DNA from: Uloborus plumipes
Taxonomy: Eukaryota; Arthropoda; Arachnida; Araneae; Uloboridae
Assembly (NCBI GenBank): GCA_038373865.1
Contig: JAXGGA010003928.1
Span: forward strand, 1 to 64,000
Reading direction: 5' to 3'
DNA: 64,000 bases
Shown: positions 11,535 through 22,489 of the stretch, in pieces
Numbering within the stretch: the first letter of the stretch is position 1
Layout: each line of letters begins with the position of its first letter
The notes under the pieces: model-generated
The model's database searches: none
What the model saw: only the letters and a program-made list of their open reading frames with translations
What the model was told of the DNA's origin: nothing
Made by a program: the position numbers and the translations under genes

Positions 11535-12075
11535 TTATACCTATACGCTTATACTTACATATGCAAGATGGAAAATTATTGAAATTTTGCAAAATAAACA
11601 AGCGCTTTTATAGCAGCTTAATATTAATAGCAAATTATATATAAAAGTTCAATAAATTAGTCCTTTAAGTGGCGCAAAATGTGTAGATTGGAAAAAACAA
11701 CAAATGAACAAATTGAAATTTTAAGAAACTTTAGAGAAACATTTGAAAATTTACGAAACAATATAAACATATAAAAAGAACAAACGAAAAAGATAAGGCA
11801 GCACATTACCCATGTTTGTTCTTTTTATATGTTTATATTGTTTCGCAAATTTTCAAATGTTTCTTAAAATTTCAATTTGTGCATTTGTTGTTCTACACAA
11901 TCTACGCATTTTGCGACACTTAAAGGACTAATTTATTGAACTTCCATAGATAATTTGCTATTGATATTAAGCTGCTATAAAAGCGCTTGTTAATTTGCAA
12001 AATTTAAATAATTTTCCATCTTGCGTGTATACATATAAGTCAAAGCGTATAGGTTAAGCCTATAACGTATAAGCG
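11535..12075. repeat. Large inverted repeat (foldback), arms about 260 bp
   Basis: Sequence from about 11535 to 11795 is mirrored from about 11812 to 12075. Examples are AAACATATAAAAAGAAC against GTTCTTTTTATATGTTT near the centre, and CAAGCGCTTTTATAGCAGC against GCTGCTATAAAAGCGCTTG further out. The spacer is only about 15-20 bases. It would extrude as a long hairpin. Confidence 0.85.
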
Positions 12076-12513
12076 GGGATAATAAGAACCGAAAAAATGA
12101 AGAACGGAGAATTACGAAACGAAAAAATGCCTAACGGAAAAATGACGAACGCTCTGTTCGTCATTTTCCCGTAAAATCACGGAAATATAATTAACGAAAC
12201 GGAAACACTCCGGCAACTCAGCTGCCGTATATTTTTTCGTTATTTTCAAGAAATTTTTTTAACAGTGTACGCACACACGTACATGCAGACGTCACGAGAA
12301 AACTCGTCGTAATTAACTCAGGGGTGGCTGAAAAGGATTTTTCGGCGGCTTATATGTTGGTAGGTACATATGCACGTGCTGACAGGTCGAAAAAACTACT
12401 GAACATTCATTCGGGGGCGAGCAAAATCAAAATTTAGACTCAAATTTGAGTGATTTTTTTTCGAGATCACAATACTTCCTTTACTACTTAAAAGGAAGTA
12501 AAAAACCACCCTA

Positions 12514-12747
12514 ACCTTATAATGAAGACGTGAACTTCCAGTTGCTACTGCTATTTGGTGGGGGGTGTTCCTTCATTGCTTACAGTAGCGCTAATGTCGC
12601 TTGTTCTGGATTACCCCGCTTGACCCTATTTCACAAAAAAGAAGTGATTTTAAAGCGTAATGAATGAAATTTTGTAGGTTAAGAAATCACAAACTGGTGT
12701 GAGGCAGAAAACTTTGTTCATTACCTTTTTAAATCTCTAGTTTTTAA
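12514..12747. other. No feature recognised
   Basis: Short AT-rich spacer between the Helentron-like copy and the first Helitron. Confidence 0.4.
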
Positions 12748-14678
12748 TCTATATATATAAAGATGACGGTGTTTGTTTGTAACCGCTGGCAAAAAGCCCC
12801 CACAGCACCTACAGACCTGATACTTGGCTCAAAAATTCGAACGTATCCCCGAAGGCCAAATTCTAAATTTCGAATTAGTTATTTTTAAATTAATTAATTA
12901 GTCTCATTTTTGGTGTATCCTCTATAATTGAGGGAGGGGGAAACCTTCCCCCACCCCATAACCTTACACATCGCTGGAAAGGGGGGGGGTCTGAAAAAGA
13001 AAAGTTTTTTCACGTTTCTCTCCGTTAATTAGAACAGGAGATACAATTTCCATACAAGCTGCTCTTTCTTCAGTGGTTTAAATTTACGTATAGAGTTAAG
13101 CCTTGAAAATTTATTCAATTTGAATAATTAATATCTCCTGTTACTCACTTAATGTCTTTTTGATTTATTTGGCGAATTGTTTCAAACTTTAGATTGCCAG
13201 ATGTAGTATTTTTGATACTACGGTAGTATTTTTTTGGCCCAAATAAGGAGCGTAGTATTTTTTGTAGTATTCTGTTAGAAAGTAGTTTATAAATGGTATT
13301 TTTAATTCCTTTAATAGGAGGAAAATTAAAAAAGTCAGACATTTCAGAATTCAAATTATTACTTTTTATTAAAAGATGAGAACATTCATTTCCCAAAATA
13401 ATGCAAATATTTAGAACTTCAACTAGCTGCCAGAACAGCTAGATTAGCTTCCTTCAGCATATTGATGCATAACGTCCCCCCCTCCCGAACACTTTTACCT
13501 CATTCTGATATTATTTTATTTGCTATAATTTAATGTTCACAAGATTTCAAGACATACTAAGCACGTGGCCCGCTAATGCCCCCAAGCAGCTAGCGTGGCC
13601 CGGTGCTGCGAGAGCTCTTCGCGCCTTTAAAGTAGTGAAGAAAGTTTCAACAAACTACTCATCGCCAATGCGGCTCGCTAAAAAGCGCTTCACGTATTTA
13701 CTTTTTTCCTGCATCAAAAAACCATTTGAATTATTGAGATGCTTCGCGCCTTCAAAATGGTGAGGAAAGTTACAGCAAGCTCAACTCGCTCAAGTGAAAG
13801 AAGCAGACAGTCAGATACTCAGTTTTTAACGTAAGTAGATAGCTTTTCAACTAATTTATATTTCAAAAATTACAAGTAGCTAGCGATAACAGTACAACGT
13901 ACGTGACCCACTAATGAGTTTCATGTTTGATTTAGTTAAACCTTCATTCAAAATTATCATTATCATTGTTATTACTGTTTCATTGCAACCACGTTTTGCA
14001 ACAATGGATTTCATATTTAATCATTTAAGCCTAATCGTTTTAAATTTGACCACTAATTAATTGATATCTTCGTTAATTAAAATCGTATAATAATATAAAT
14101 TAAAACTAATGAAGCCTGAAAAATGACCTATCTATCGGTACCTGGTTCGACTTTCAGTTCATTGGCGTTCAGGATAAAGAAGCGTGACATAGATAGACAG
14201 TTAGAAAGAAAGATAGAAAGAAAGAAAGATAGATACCCCCCGGTTTTATTTAAAAAAATAATAAGTAGATTTTGTAGGTTTTTTTTTTTTTTTTTTTTAG
14301 AGGAGAGGCGGCAGGTCTGTCATTTCGGGGCAGTGGGGGGTTAATTGCACCCCCTGGCTTTGAGAAATCAATATATTTACATATAAATGGGTGTGCTTTT
14401 TTATGTTTTCCAAAGAAATTGCATTGCGTTTGGACCCTCCCCCCCCCCTGGAAAAAACTTGAAAAGACGGCCCTAGGCCGTAGTATCTTTTTTGTTCAAA
14501 ATCCTGGCACAACCCTGAGCAGGACTTTTTTGATGGAAATTTAAAACGGTTGTGTGAGCACATGTAAATTAAAAGAACTATGATAATTTTTTATTTCAGA
14601 CGGTTGGAGTGAATGTAAATTATTTTCAGATGACTTCCTTTGCATTTATAGCACGGGCATCGCCGTGCGAAGTACTGA
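12748..14678 (+). mobile_element. Non-autonomous Helitron, copy 1 (interrupted, decayed 3' end)
   Basis: The 5' end TCTATATATATAAAG follows a host A. It then runs through the family words CCCCCACAGCACCTACAGAC and GGTGTATCC. The homology stops near 13192 and resumes near 14568, ending at the 3' hairpin GCACGGGCATCGCCGTGC (14651-14668). The terminal CTAG of the other copies is degraded here to CTGAG. The sequence between is a foreign insertion. No helicase gene is present. Confidence 0.75.
13192..14568. repeat. Insertion within Helitron copy 1, partly tandem-repeated
   Basis: This segment has no counterpart in the Helitron copy at 24160-24843. A 125-bp imperfect tandem repeat (CTTCGCGCC at 13617 and 13742) lies in a relatively GC-rich patch ending in AAC-GTAAGT at about 13829. 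That is a good donor consensus but has no coding support. GAAA/GATA simple repeats lie at 14190-14235. The 14300-14480 part resembles 50745-50900 and looks like a decayed hAT-type element with G and C runs. No transposase was seen. Confidence 0.45.
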
Positions 14679-14873
14679 GAGTGAAATATATGTGGGTCAC
14701 GTGCGGGAGAAAATGGCGGCGTTTCGTGGAACGGCCCTATGTAGCCTCAAAAATCAAAACGGATGGCCACCGTAGACATCCCTCTGTCGATTTAAAGTTC
14801 CATTCTTATGAAATAACCTGAAAATGTCCCTTTTTTTGGACTTTTCATCTTTTATATTTGTGAAATCTACTAA

Positions 14874-15549
14874 GTGGGCAATTCCAGTCAAATCAATCAA
14901 ATAAATAAATAAATCTAATACATTTTTGACCTCGACATCTCCGATTTGTATAAAATTTGGTGTAAGGGACACAAATGACGAGATAAGTAATCCTGCTAAT
15001 TTTTATTTTAAAAATTGTACCAAATACAGGTTGTAAAAAACAGCAAAAAGTGCGAAAAAAACAGAACGGTGGTTTCAGGCTAAATGACAGGAAACTTCAC
15101 TCCTAATGATAGCAGAAACAGAAATGTCAAAACCATTTGTAAAGCTAAAGCATACGTGCTTTCGATTGATATATTACATGACTTTCTTGCGTCACATTTT
15201 GTAGAACATTTAAGGTCAAAAACAACGATGAATGACCTTGAAACTTAAACCTATCGCAAAAAAGTCATGTTACATATCAATAGACAGCTCTATTCTTTAG
15301 CTTTACAACAGTTTTTGAATTTTTATTCTACTAAAAGAAAGGGGAGCAGTTACAGCAAGAAACCACTTTTCGTTTTTTTCGCACTTTTTGCTGTTTTTTA
15401 CAGCCCTGTATTTCGTACAATATTTAAAATAAAAATCTAAAAATTGGCAGTAATACTTGCCTCGTCATGTGTTCCTCACGCCAAATTTTGTTAAAATCGG
15501 AAATGGTGCGGTTAAGAAGGTGATTGATCTGACGTGGAATTGCTCAAGT
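14874..15549. mobile_element. 676-bp foldback element
   Basis: The left end GGGCAATTCCAGTCAAATCA is mirrored by the right end TGATCTGACGTGGAATTGCTC. The complementarity continues inward with gaps to a centre near 15211; for example CAGCAAAAAGTGCGAAAAAA against TTTTTTCGCACTTTTTGCTG. Both flanks share AAGT, which may be a short target duplication. Nothing is encoded. Confidence 0.8.
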
Positions 15550-15634
15550 AAAAAATAATTTTTCAATCAAAACTTTGATAAGCGAGGGGGCAGTCACCCC
15601 CTGGACTAGCCACCAATCATCCAGTTTTTTCCAG

Positions 15635-18600
15635 TTACCTCACCATTTCGACAAAGATGGAGTTCTCTTCGCTGCACTCTGCCCTTCGTTCGTTAACACT
15701 GACATCCTGGATGACATCAAGACGAAGTCATTGATTCAAGGATTGGACGTCAGGCAAAAGCCAGAAGTCATGACGTAAGGATTAGTACATTTTCTAGACT
15801 TTTCAATTTACTCTAAATGACTATATAAGGCTTTCGGGCCGTTGTTAAGGGGTGGGTTTTTAGGGTTCAAACTCCCTCCGAAATTTTTCAAAACTGTTCC
15901 AAAAAATGCTTTTCATAGTTTCGCACTGAAAAAAATATGTTTGCTATTTCATTTTAATTTTCTTATTTACTTTGAAACTGCATTTGAAAAATGAAATTAT
16001 CATTTTGAATAATTGTACAAATAAAGTGTTTTTTCTGCTGTATTTATTTTTATTGTAGTAAACATGATTTCTTAACAACACACCTTTCCCTTCAAATTTT
16101 TAATGCCACTAAAAAAACACCAAAATTCTTTAAATTTGTAAGTACCAAACACAATATAAAATACATCTTATAAGTGTCGTAAGATAAAAATTTCAATACT
16201 ACTCCTTCGAATGCGCCTATATGAGTACTCATCTATCCCGATTTTTTTTTTCCTTCATTGAAAAGATGAATCTTTTTTTTTTAACGTTTTTCATGTTAAT
16301 ACCCTTTTAGTATCTATCGTAACAAAAATAAACAGAATATGAAACGCGAAATCAAATTTGATTGATCTTATAGACTTATGATCTTATAGATCTACGGCCC
16401 TGTAAGGGTTCTATACCAGCGATTCTCCACTTGGGGGTCAGCCGGTCGGTACCGGCCAGCAGAAAAGTCTCACAGAATCTCCAGAAATTTTGCTTGTCCA
16501 CGTTAATAAAAAATGTATAAATAATTCTGCTCAACACAAAATATGAACAAATAAATGTAACGTAAACTAATATGCGTTTTTCAATGTGAAATCTGCTCGA
16601 GTTAAGTCTTGAATGAACGCAAATCACAGACGACCATTTGTAACCATGATAACGCAATTAGTTCCTCTGAATAAATATTAAAAACAACGAGCTAGATTTA
16701 TTCTTGTCGTCTTGGTACTCTGAAAACTCAAAGGAACAACATTTTTGGTCAAGTGAACGTAGATGTTTTTTGGGGGAAAAACGTACATACACTGCTCAAA
16801 ACAATTAAAGGATATTGTGAGTTTCCTATAAAAAAAATGGGTTTAAACATTTTTTAACTTTTTTTTTTGCATAAAAGGGAAGAAGAGGGTTACAAATGTA
16901 AATTTTGCTCATTTCCAAACTTCATAGTATGCAAATTTTGAGTTTGACGTCGAAAACGGCTCTTTAGCTGCAGCGAATGAAATTTCACTCTCACTTTACT
17001 ATAAGATAAGGCAGAAAAGAATGATCGACGCTCTGTAAGAGCATTGTTCCTATGTGTGCCATGTCTCAACGAAGACGTTTGACCAATTCAGAAGCTTCTA
17101 GAGTTGTTGGCAGACTAGAGAGAGGCCAAACACAAGCCGAGGTACCGGAAACCTTTGGAGTTTCTCAAAATGTAGTTTCTAGGGTCTGGAACCGTTTTCT
17201 AGAGACTGAAAGTGCTGACCATAGATCAGGACAAGGACGTAGACCGGCTACAACGTACAATGAAGACCGCTATTTAGCGTTATCGGCTCGGAGACACCGA
17301 AATATGAGTGGCACTCAACTGCAACGACAACTTTACTCCACTGCTGGCACCCGTGTTTCGACAAAAACTGTCCGAAATTGACTCCACGCCGTTGGCATGT
17401 ATGCCCGTCGACCAATGGTGTGTGTCAAATTAAGTGCAAGTCCCCGTCGTGCCCGCAGAGCGTGGGCAACGGAGTACGTTAGTTGGAGAAGAAATGAGTG
17501 GTGCAATATCCTGTTCTCTGATGAGTCCCGTTTTTCCCTTCATCCTGATAATAGGCGGGTTTTCATCTGGAGAGAACGTGGCACGAGAAATAATCCAGCA
17601 TTTGTGCGCAAAAGTGTCAGATTTGGTGGTGGAGGTGTGATGGTATACGCCGGCATTTCCTTTGATATTCAAACCGACCTCTACGAGTATATCTTCCGAA
17701 ATGGAACTCTGACTGGTTATCAATATAGGGATGAGATCCTCAGACCTATGGTCGTCCCTTACGCTGCAGCAATTGGAGATGACTTCATTTTAATGGATGA
17801 CAATTGCAGTCCACATCGTGCTAACTTGGTGAATGATTTTCTTTTTGAAGAAGGAATCGTACGTATGGAATGGCCAGCTTGTTCTCCGGACATGAAACCA
17901 ATAGAGCATGTTTTGGACATCCTAGGAAGACGAGTGACTGAACGCCTATCACCTCCAGAAGCTCTCCAGACACTCGAAAGAGCTCTTCAGGAGGAGTGGG
18001 GTAGAATGCATCAGCCCCTCATTAATACCCTCATTGAGTCCATACCTCAGAGGTGTTTAACACTGCTAGCTGTCTGGGGAAACCATACCCCTTACTAAAA
18101 GTGGTTTTCTTCAAAGGAAACCCCCTTTTTTTATTTGTTTTTCTCATTTTCAGAAAATGCGTTTTTTTCCTTTTTTCCATTTTGTACCCAAAAGCTGAAT
18201 AAAAAGCATTTTTTGCTACCAAACTAATGTAATTTTTATGTCTTACAGCTTTCTACGTGTAGTCGATAATGTATCAATCAACCAAAATGGTCTTTAGGTG
18301 CAAAATCAACCCAAAATCTCAATATCCTTTAATTGTTTTGAGCAGTGTATATATATATATATAATGATTTTCTAAAGCCGGCTCACATATCACCTTTGCC
18401 TAAAAAAATAAAAGGAGCAAAAAGGAAGGTAATCTCAGCTATCATTCTAACGCCATATAAAAGAGGCATACAGTAGAAAAAGTCACAAGATGAAGAAAGA
18501 AACTGCACAAAACAATTTTTATTGCAATATTTGTCATAGAAATGAAGTGCAAAACATGATTAAGTGTATGAAATGCCATCGGCGAGTTTATCAACACTGC

Positions 18601-20192
18601 CTAAGTGAGGCCGAAGCAAAAGAAATTCTATTGCAAATCCGGGAAAAAAGCTGTGTAGTTCAAATATAAATCATTCTATGATTTCCTGGTATGGTCCAAT
18701 ATAGGAAGCGCATGGTTCAATTTAGGCTCATATATTCCTAAATTGGACTTTTGCAACTTTTAATAAGATAATTTTTTAAAAAATAATTTTTATATTTTCA
18801 GAAAATATAAGCTCCTAGGGCGGTTCCTGAATAAATTTAGCTTATGATGCTCTATTTTGAATTTCTGTTTCGCTTCATATTGAGCGATACAGGCCTGTTC
18901 TTAGAGGGTCCAATATAGGCGGTCTTCCCCTACGCTGTGTAGTGTGCAGAGGGGAGCACGCTAAAGACAGCTGCTCCAATAAAAGTACTAGGGGAAAACT
19001 TTGCTGTGCAAACTGTGGGGACAACTACGGAGCCTTGTTTAGAGGTTGCCGGGCCTACCCAAAACCAAAGATTCATCTCGAGCGGCCGCTCTTTAAGAGT
19101 AACCGTTTTCAGCCAGCCAAAAGTTATGCAGCCGCAGTTATTAATGCTCCCCCCCCTCAAGCACCCCTGTAAATTCTGAAACTGACCCCACCCCTCTTAT
19201 AGAAGCGTTCAATATTCCAGACTTAATTATTTTATTTAAAGAGCTCAATGAAATCCTTAGTATTAAACAATTAATACATAAATTTAAAACTGTTCTCCCG
19301 ACAATTAAAAATGCTCCAAGTAAAATTGATAAATTAACTGCCCTTGTCCAGATCTTCTTTGACCTGGACTCATTTTCCTTTTCTAAAAGTGCCAAGAAAT
19401 TCCTTTACTCCCTCCTTACCCCCTTTTTAATTTTTAAAATTTTAAACATGACAACATGCCAAATACTCCCAATAACGGCTTAGCTTACCGTCCAATAAAA
19501 CGCTAGTTCCCTTCGGGGGAAACCTTCCAATCACGTTTGACCGGTGAGGTAGAGGGCTCTGCCCTAGGTACTCACCAGGCCTCGGCCGAATCACAATACT
19601 GCGTTCTAAAAAGGATGTGATTTAGAGTTGAAAGTAAAATGGTGCCACTTTTGGGAATACTTTAGATATGAGGAAATATCTCTAAATGTGAGTATCGCAA
19701 CTCGCGATTGCGAGAAACATAATTTACATTGAAGATGTACAAATTTATTTTTTGAGCAATGACAAATTGATATTTATTTTCATTTTTGACCTCCGTTGTC
19801 GTGTGGTCCGTTCTTCAGATCGGTTTCGAGATGTGCTCCAACTCCCGGGACGACAAACGGCTCCTACGGGTGATGATGCCCATGTCCTACAGACACACGA
19901 CTACATACCGACACAAACACACACCTATTCGTTACGACGAAAAACATAATTTGAATTCAAGTTGTCACAAAATTCATTTTCTTTAATTAATTCATTTAAT
20001 CATGTGTTATTTAATTTATTTATTTTTGCGCAATGACAGATTGCTATAGTTATTATTTTCTCTAGTCCTGAGTTCGTGGCTCAAGGGGTCATCAAGCTGC
20101 TGAAAGACAAGATCAACGGATCAACCCTGGTGGCAAAAAAGACTGGTTTTAAATATGTCGGCCTTCCTGAAGGCATGACAGTTTCAGAGTGA
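15635..20192 (+). CDS. 15-hydroxyprostaglandin dehydrogenase [NAD(+)]-like, two terminal exons
   Basis: Exon 15635-15774 follows the acceptor TTTTTTCCAG and ends at the donor AC-GTAAGG. Exon 20066-20192 follows the acceptor TTTTCTCTAG and ends at TGA. They join in phase (AC + T gives Thr) and code for about 88 residues. The block GVLFAALCPSFVNTDIL matches the short-chain dehydrogenase segment after the active site (proline, then NT, closing the cofactor pocket). The following PEFVAQGVIKLLKD and NGSTLVAKKTGFKYV match the C-terminal helix and strand of 15-PGDH, which oxidises the 15-hydroxyl of prostaglandins with NAD. The TGxxxGIG and YxxxK exons are not visible here and should lie upstream. 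An AATAAA lies at 20223. The 4.29 kb intron holds several transposons. The enzyme is usually cytosolic. Substrate in this organism is unknown; the wider SDR family is certain, the subfamily likely. Confidence 0.85.
15775..16789. other. Intronic AT-rich DNA without a recognised feature
   Basis: First part of the long dehydrogenase intron, before the Tc1 insertion. A CAGCGATTCTCCACTTGGGG word at 16418 resembles the end of a hAT element, but I could not find a matching partner with a duplicated target. Confidence 0.5.
16790..18347 (+). mobile_element. Full-length Tc1-like transposon, copy 2 (1558 bp)
   Basis: The 28-bp terminal inverted repeats begin CACTGCTCAAAACAATTAAA (left 16790-16817; right 18320-18347). 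TA flanks both sides (16788-16789, 18348-18349), the Tc1/mariner target. The length fits the family. It lies inside the dehydrogenase intron, in the same orientation as that gene, and is complete apart from one nonsense codon in the transposase. Confidence 0.95.
17052..18098 (+). pseudogene. Tc1-type DD34E transposase with one nonsense codon
   Basis: A single frame of 349 codons is open except for TGA at 17379-17381 (TGA probably replaced CGA, giving RNRLHAVGMY). Residues 1-109 hold two helix-turn-helix units of the paired type: SEASRVVGRLERGQTQAEV, then a recognition helix with QNVVSRVWNRF. The catalytic part has Asp in ILFSDESRFS, Asp in ILMDDN and Glu in KPIEHV, with exactly 34 residues between the last two. 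It ends VWGNHTPY. The start ATG at 17052 could also be read at 17061. The enzyme would cut at the 28-bp ends and insert at TA. Because one base blocks it, the copy is recent. Readthrough could in principle restore it, but nothing suggests this. Confidence 0.92.
18366..18930 (+). mobile_element. 3' end of a pogo-like transposon
   Basis: It contains a transposase C-terminal relic and ends on the right at a word which, reverse-complemented, reads GGGGAAGACCGCCTATATTG, with TA outside (18929-18931). TAGGGGAA ends are seen in other pogo-type elements here (21438). The Tc1 copy lies immediately to the left, so the upstream part may have been lost or interrupted. Confidence 0.6.
18490..18669 (+). 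pseudogene. Pogo-type transposase C-terminus with PHD-like zinc finger
   Basis: Just upstream, at 18378-18470, one frame reads PLPKKIKGAKRKVISA then LTPYKRG, the basic linker found before the C-terminal zinc finger of Tigger/pogo proteins. After a frame break, 18490-18669 gives 59 residues with CNICHRNEVQNMIKCMKCHR and then YQHC, a C2-C2-H-C pattern of PHD-like fingers. The catalytic domain is missing. Confidence 0.65.
18931..19480 (+). pseudogene. Jockey/I-like LINE gag fragment with zinc knuckles
   Basis: Reading from 18931, the frame gives RCVVCRGEHAKDSC, then a second knuckle, CANCGDNYGALFRGC. In active gag proteins the second knuckle has His where this copy has Tyr. A proline-rich segment (APPPQAPL) follows and stops at 19170. 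In a shifted frame, about 19196-19480, a helical segment (FKELNEILSIKQLIHKFK) resembles the end of gag ORF1. Nothing of the reverse transcriptase is present nearby. A nucleic-acid-binding relic. Confidence 0.75.
19481..19739. other. No feature recognised
   Basis: Slightly GC-richer stretch (19500-19610) in the dehydrogenase intron, possibly LINE untranslated sequence. Nothing specific seen. Confidence 0.4.
19740..19985. repeat. Dispersed repeat, pair with 5545-5755
   Basis: Same order of words as at 5545-5755: TTTATTTTCA with a GACCTC block, CCCGGGAC in the middle, and ATAATTTGAATTCAAG near the end. The copy here includes an ACACAAACACACACC simple stretch. Family unknown. Confidence 0.55.
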
Positions 20193-20858
20193 AAAAGTTC
20201 TTAAATGCTCGTTTTATGTAGCAATAAAAAAAAAGTCAATCATGCAATGCGTAGTGTTCATTTATTTTGACGCAGTCATTCTTATTCTGTAAAAATAGCG
20301 ACAACACGGTTTTTGATTGAAGTTTGAGGATTATACGCAGAGTCCGACAGAAATTGCTGAATCTTAAAAGTCACACTGCAAAGAAAATTTCTTAACTCCA
20401 CAGATTATTTCCGGGATATCACGGATTTCTACCCATTTCCTGTGAGAAACAAGTATCTTGGCGATGTTGGCAAGGGCTTGAATTGAATCTTTCATTTCAA
20501 AACTCAGTCAAACGACAAATTTTCTAATTTCAGGAAAATATTTATATCAGCGGATTAAATTATTTAATCGCAATTACAGTAATTTTTACTGAAATAAATT
20601 GTTCTACATATGCATACGTTTAAGTTTAAAATATTGTAATCCTTGTCTAAAAATGAAAAAATAAGGGCAGAAATGCTTAATTAAAAAATTACTTCAGGAA
20701 ATCGACCGTAGCTGCAATAAACTTATTAATACTGCGACAAACATTATTTTTACTGAACTTAAAACATATATTTACACTTGAAAACATTTCACATTCGAAG
20801 CTTATTTCATTTCATTTGGCAACATATTACATTTAGCATATTATTATGTTATATCTTC
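20193..20858. other. 3' flank of the dehydrogenase gene
   Basis: Contains a likely polyadenylation signal AATAAA at 20223-20228, 31 bases after the stop codon. The rest is AT-rich with no recognised feature. Confidence 0.6.
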
Positions 20859-21924
20859 TCTATATATAAAGATGACGGGTTTGTTTGCTTGTACGTTTGT
20901 AACCGATGGCCAGAAGCCCCCACAGCACCTACAGACATGAAACTTGGCACAAAAATTCGGACGTATCCCCGTGTAATGCATCTCGAAGGCCAAATTCCAA
21001 ATTTCGAATTAGTTATTTTTAAATTAACTAATTAGTTTCATTTTTGGTGTATCCGCCATAATTGAAGGGGGAAAACTCCTCCCCCCTCCCCAAACGTTAT
21101 ATGTAGCTAGAAAGGATTTTTTTTCTGAAAAAGAAAAGTTTTAGCGCGTTTCTCTTCGTTAATTAGAACAGGAGATATTAATTAATCAAATTTAGTCAAT
21201 TTTCAAGGCTTAACTCTGTACGCAAAAAAGAAACACTAGATCCATTTTCCATACAAGCTGCTCTTTCTTCAGTGGTTTAAATTGACGCATAGAGTTAAGC
21301 CTTGAAGATTGACTAAATTTGAATCTCCTATTGCTTACTTAACATAATATCTTTTTGATTTATTTGGCGAATTATTTTAAACTTTAAAAGGACTTTTAGT
21401 GAAGTTTAAATGGTTGTAGAGCTCATTTGAATTAAAGAGTAGGGGAAACGGTAGTTATTGGCCCCCGTATGGCCATTTCAACTTCAATGCTAAACCAGTT
21501 ACAAAATAAAATACGTACTCGCCCGAATAATTGGAAACAGCTCCAATTTCCCAATTATCGTAATAACCCTGCAAATGCAGAATCAATGAGCGAAATTGGA
21601 AATCATTACAAAAGCCTTGTTTAGATTAATTGCAAACATTTTATTTGTTAGTCAAAAGAAATTGGCAACAGTTAAAAATTTCAAATCATTAAAAGTTTTC
21701 AGCTGTTTTGATAATTAAATAGCGTGAAAACGATTTTTTAATGAATTAATTTTTCGCATTGTTGACTAAGCGCAAAAATCACCCCACCCTCCCCCTGGGG
21801 CGATTGGCGCCAAAATTTATTCGATGCTTGTTTCCATATTGGGTTAGTGTTATTCCAAATTTCATTCAAATCGCAGCAATATTTCCCGAGATACAGTAGG
21901 TGCAATGACAAAATAAGCACTTTT

Positions 21925-22375
21925 GATTGCTCCACCCCCCTTTGAGATATTGACACACAAATTGAATCAGCACCTGTACTCAATAGGGTCTACCTATGGA
22001 CCAATTTTCGTTTGATTCCGCCAGTTACTTCCTTAGATATAGCAGTCACCCCCGCGCAGAACACGTGCGATTGCTCCACCCCCCTTCGAGATATTGACAA
22101 ACAAATTGAATCAGCACCTGTACTCAGTAGGGTCTACCTATGGACCAATTTTCGTTTGATTCCGCCGGTTACTTCCTGAGATATAGCAATCAACCCCGCG
22201 CAGAACACGTGCGATTGCTCCACCCCCCTTCAAGATATTGACAAACAAATTGAATCAGCACCTGTACTCAGTAGGGTCTACCTATGGACCAATTTTCGTT
22301 TAATTCCGCCGGTTACGTTCCTGAGATATAGCAATCACCCCCGCGCAGATCACGTGCGATTGCTCCACCCCCCTT
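21925..22375. repeat. 144-bp tandem repeat, about 3.1 units
   Basis: GATTGCTCCACCCCCCTT starts at 21925, 22069, 22213 and 22358. Each full unit continues through CAGCACCTGTACT and CCAATTTTCGTTT, so the spacing is 144, 144 and 145 bases. Units 2 and 3 are nearly identical, pointing to recent amplification. The AACACGTGCG motif between units contains a perfect CACGTG E-box. Confidence 0.9.
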
Positions 22376-22489
22376 GGAGGAATTCGCTAAAAAAAGTCAG
22401 GTGCACCAGTTCACATGGTGGTACATATGTGCAAAAAATTTTGTTCGATTTCATGCAGTAGTTTTTGCTCTAGTCGCGGCCACAAAAAC

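Larger units (their letters stand above)
8985..12267. mobile_element. 3.3-kb TA-flanked TIR element containing a second repeat copy and a foldback
   Basis: The ends are CACTGTTTAAAAAAA and the inverted CACTGTTAAAAAAA, and both sides have TA. The intact Helentron-like copy gives an independent empty site. The interior contains Helentron-like copy B (10280-11051) and a large inverted repeat (11535-12075). I recognise no transposase; open frames between 9200 and 10220 match nothing I know. The left terminus of a related element lies at 28210. Confidence 0.72.
8447..12505 (+). mobile_element. Helentron-like repeat, copy A (split by a 3.3-kb insertion)
   Basis: The parts are 8447-8984 and 12268-12505. 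The element begins CCCCACACTACTTCCTTTTACGTG and ends with a hairpin based on ACTTCC-TTTACTACTTAAA-GGAAGT, followed by an A-run. The 5' word ACTTCCTTTTACG is thus repeated within the 3' terminal hairpin. The interior is full of TTGGCGA/TCGCCAA words. The intact copy at 10280-11051 shows what the uninterrupted element looks like. It is non-autonomous. Confidence 0.68.

Noticed and set aside
13533..13763. A 76-residue frame with a nearby GTAAGT donor as a host exon.
   Set aside because: It overlaps a 125-bp tandem repeat, has no recognisable domain and lies within an insertion in a Helitron.
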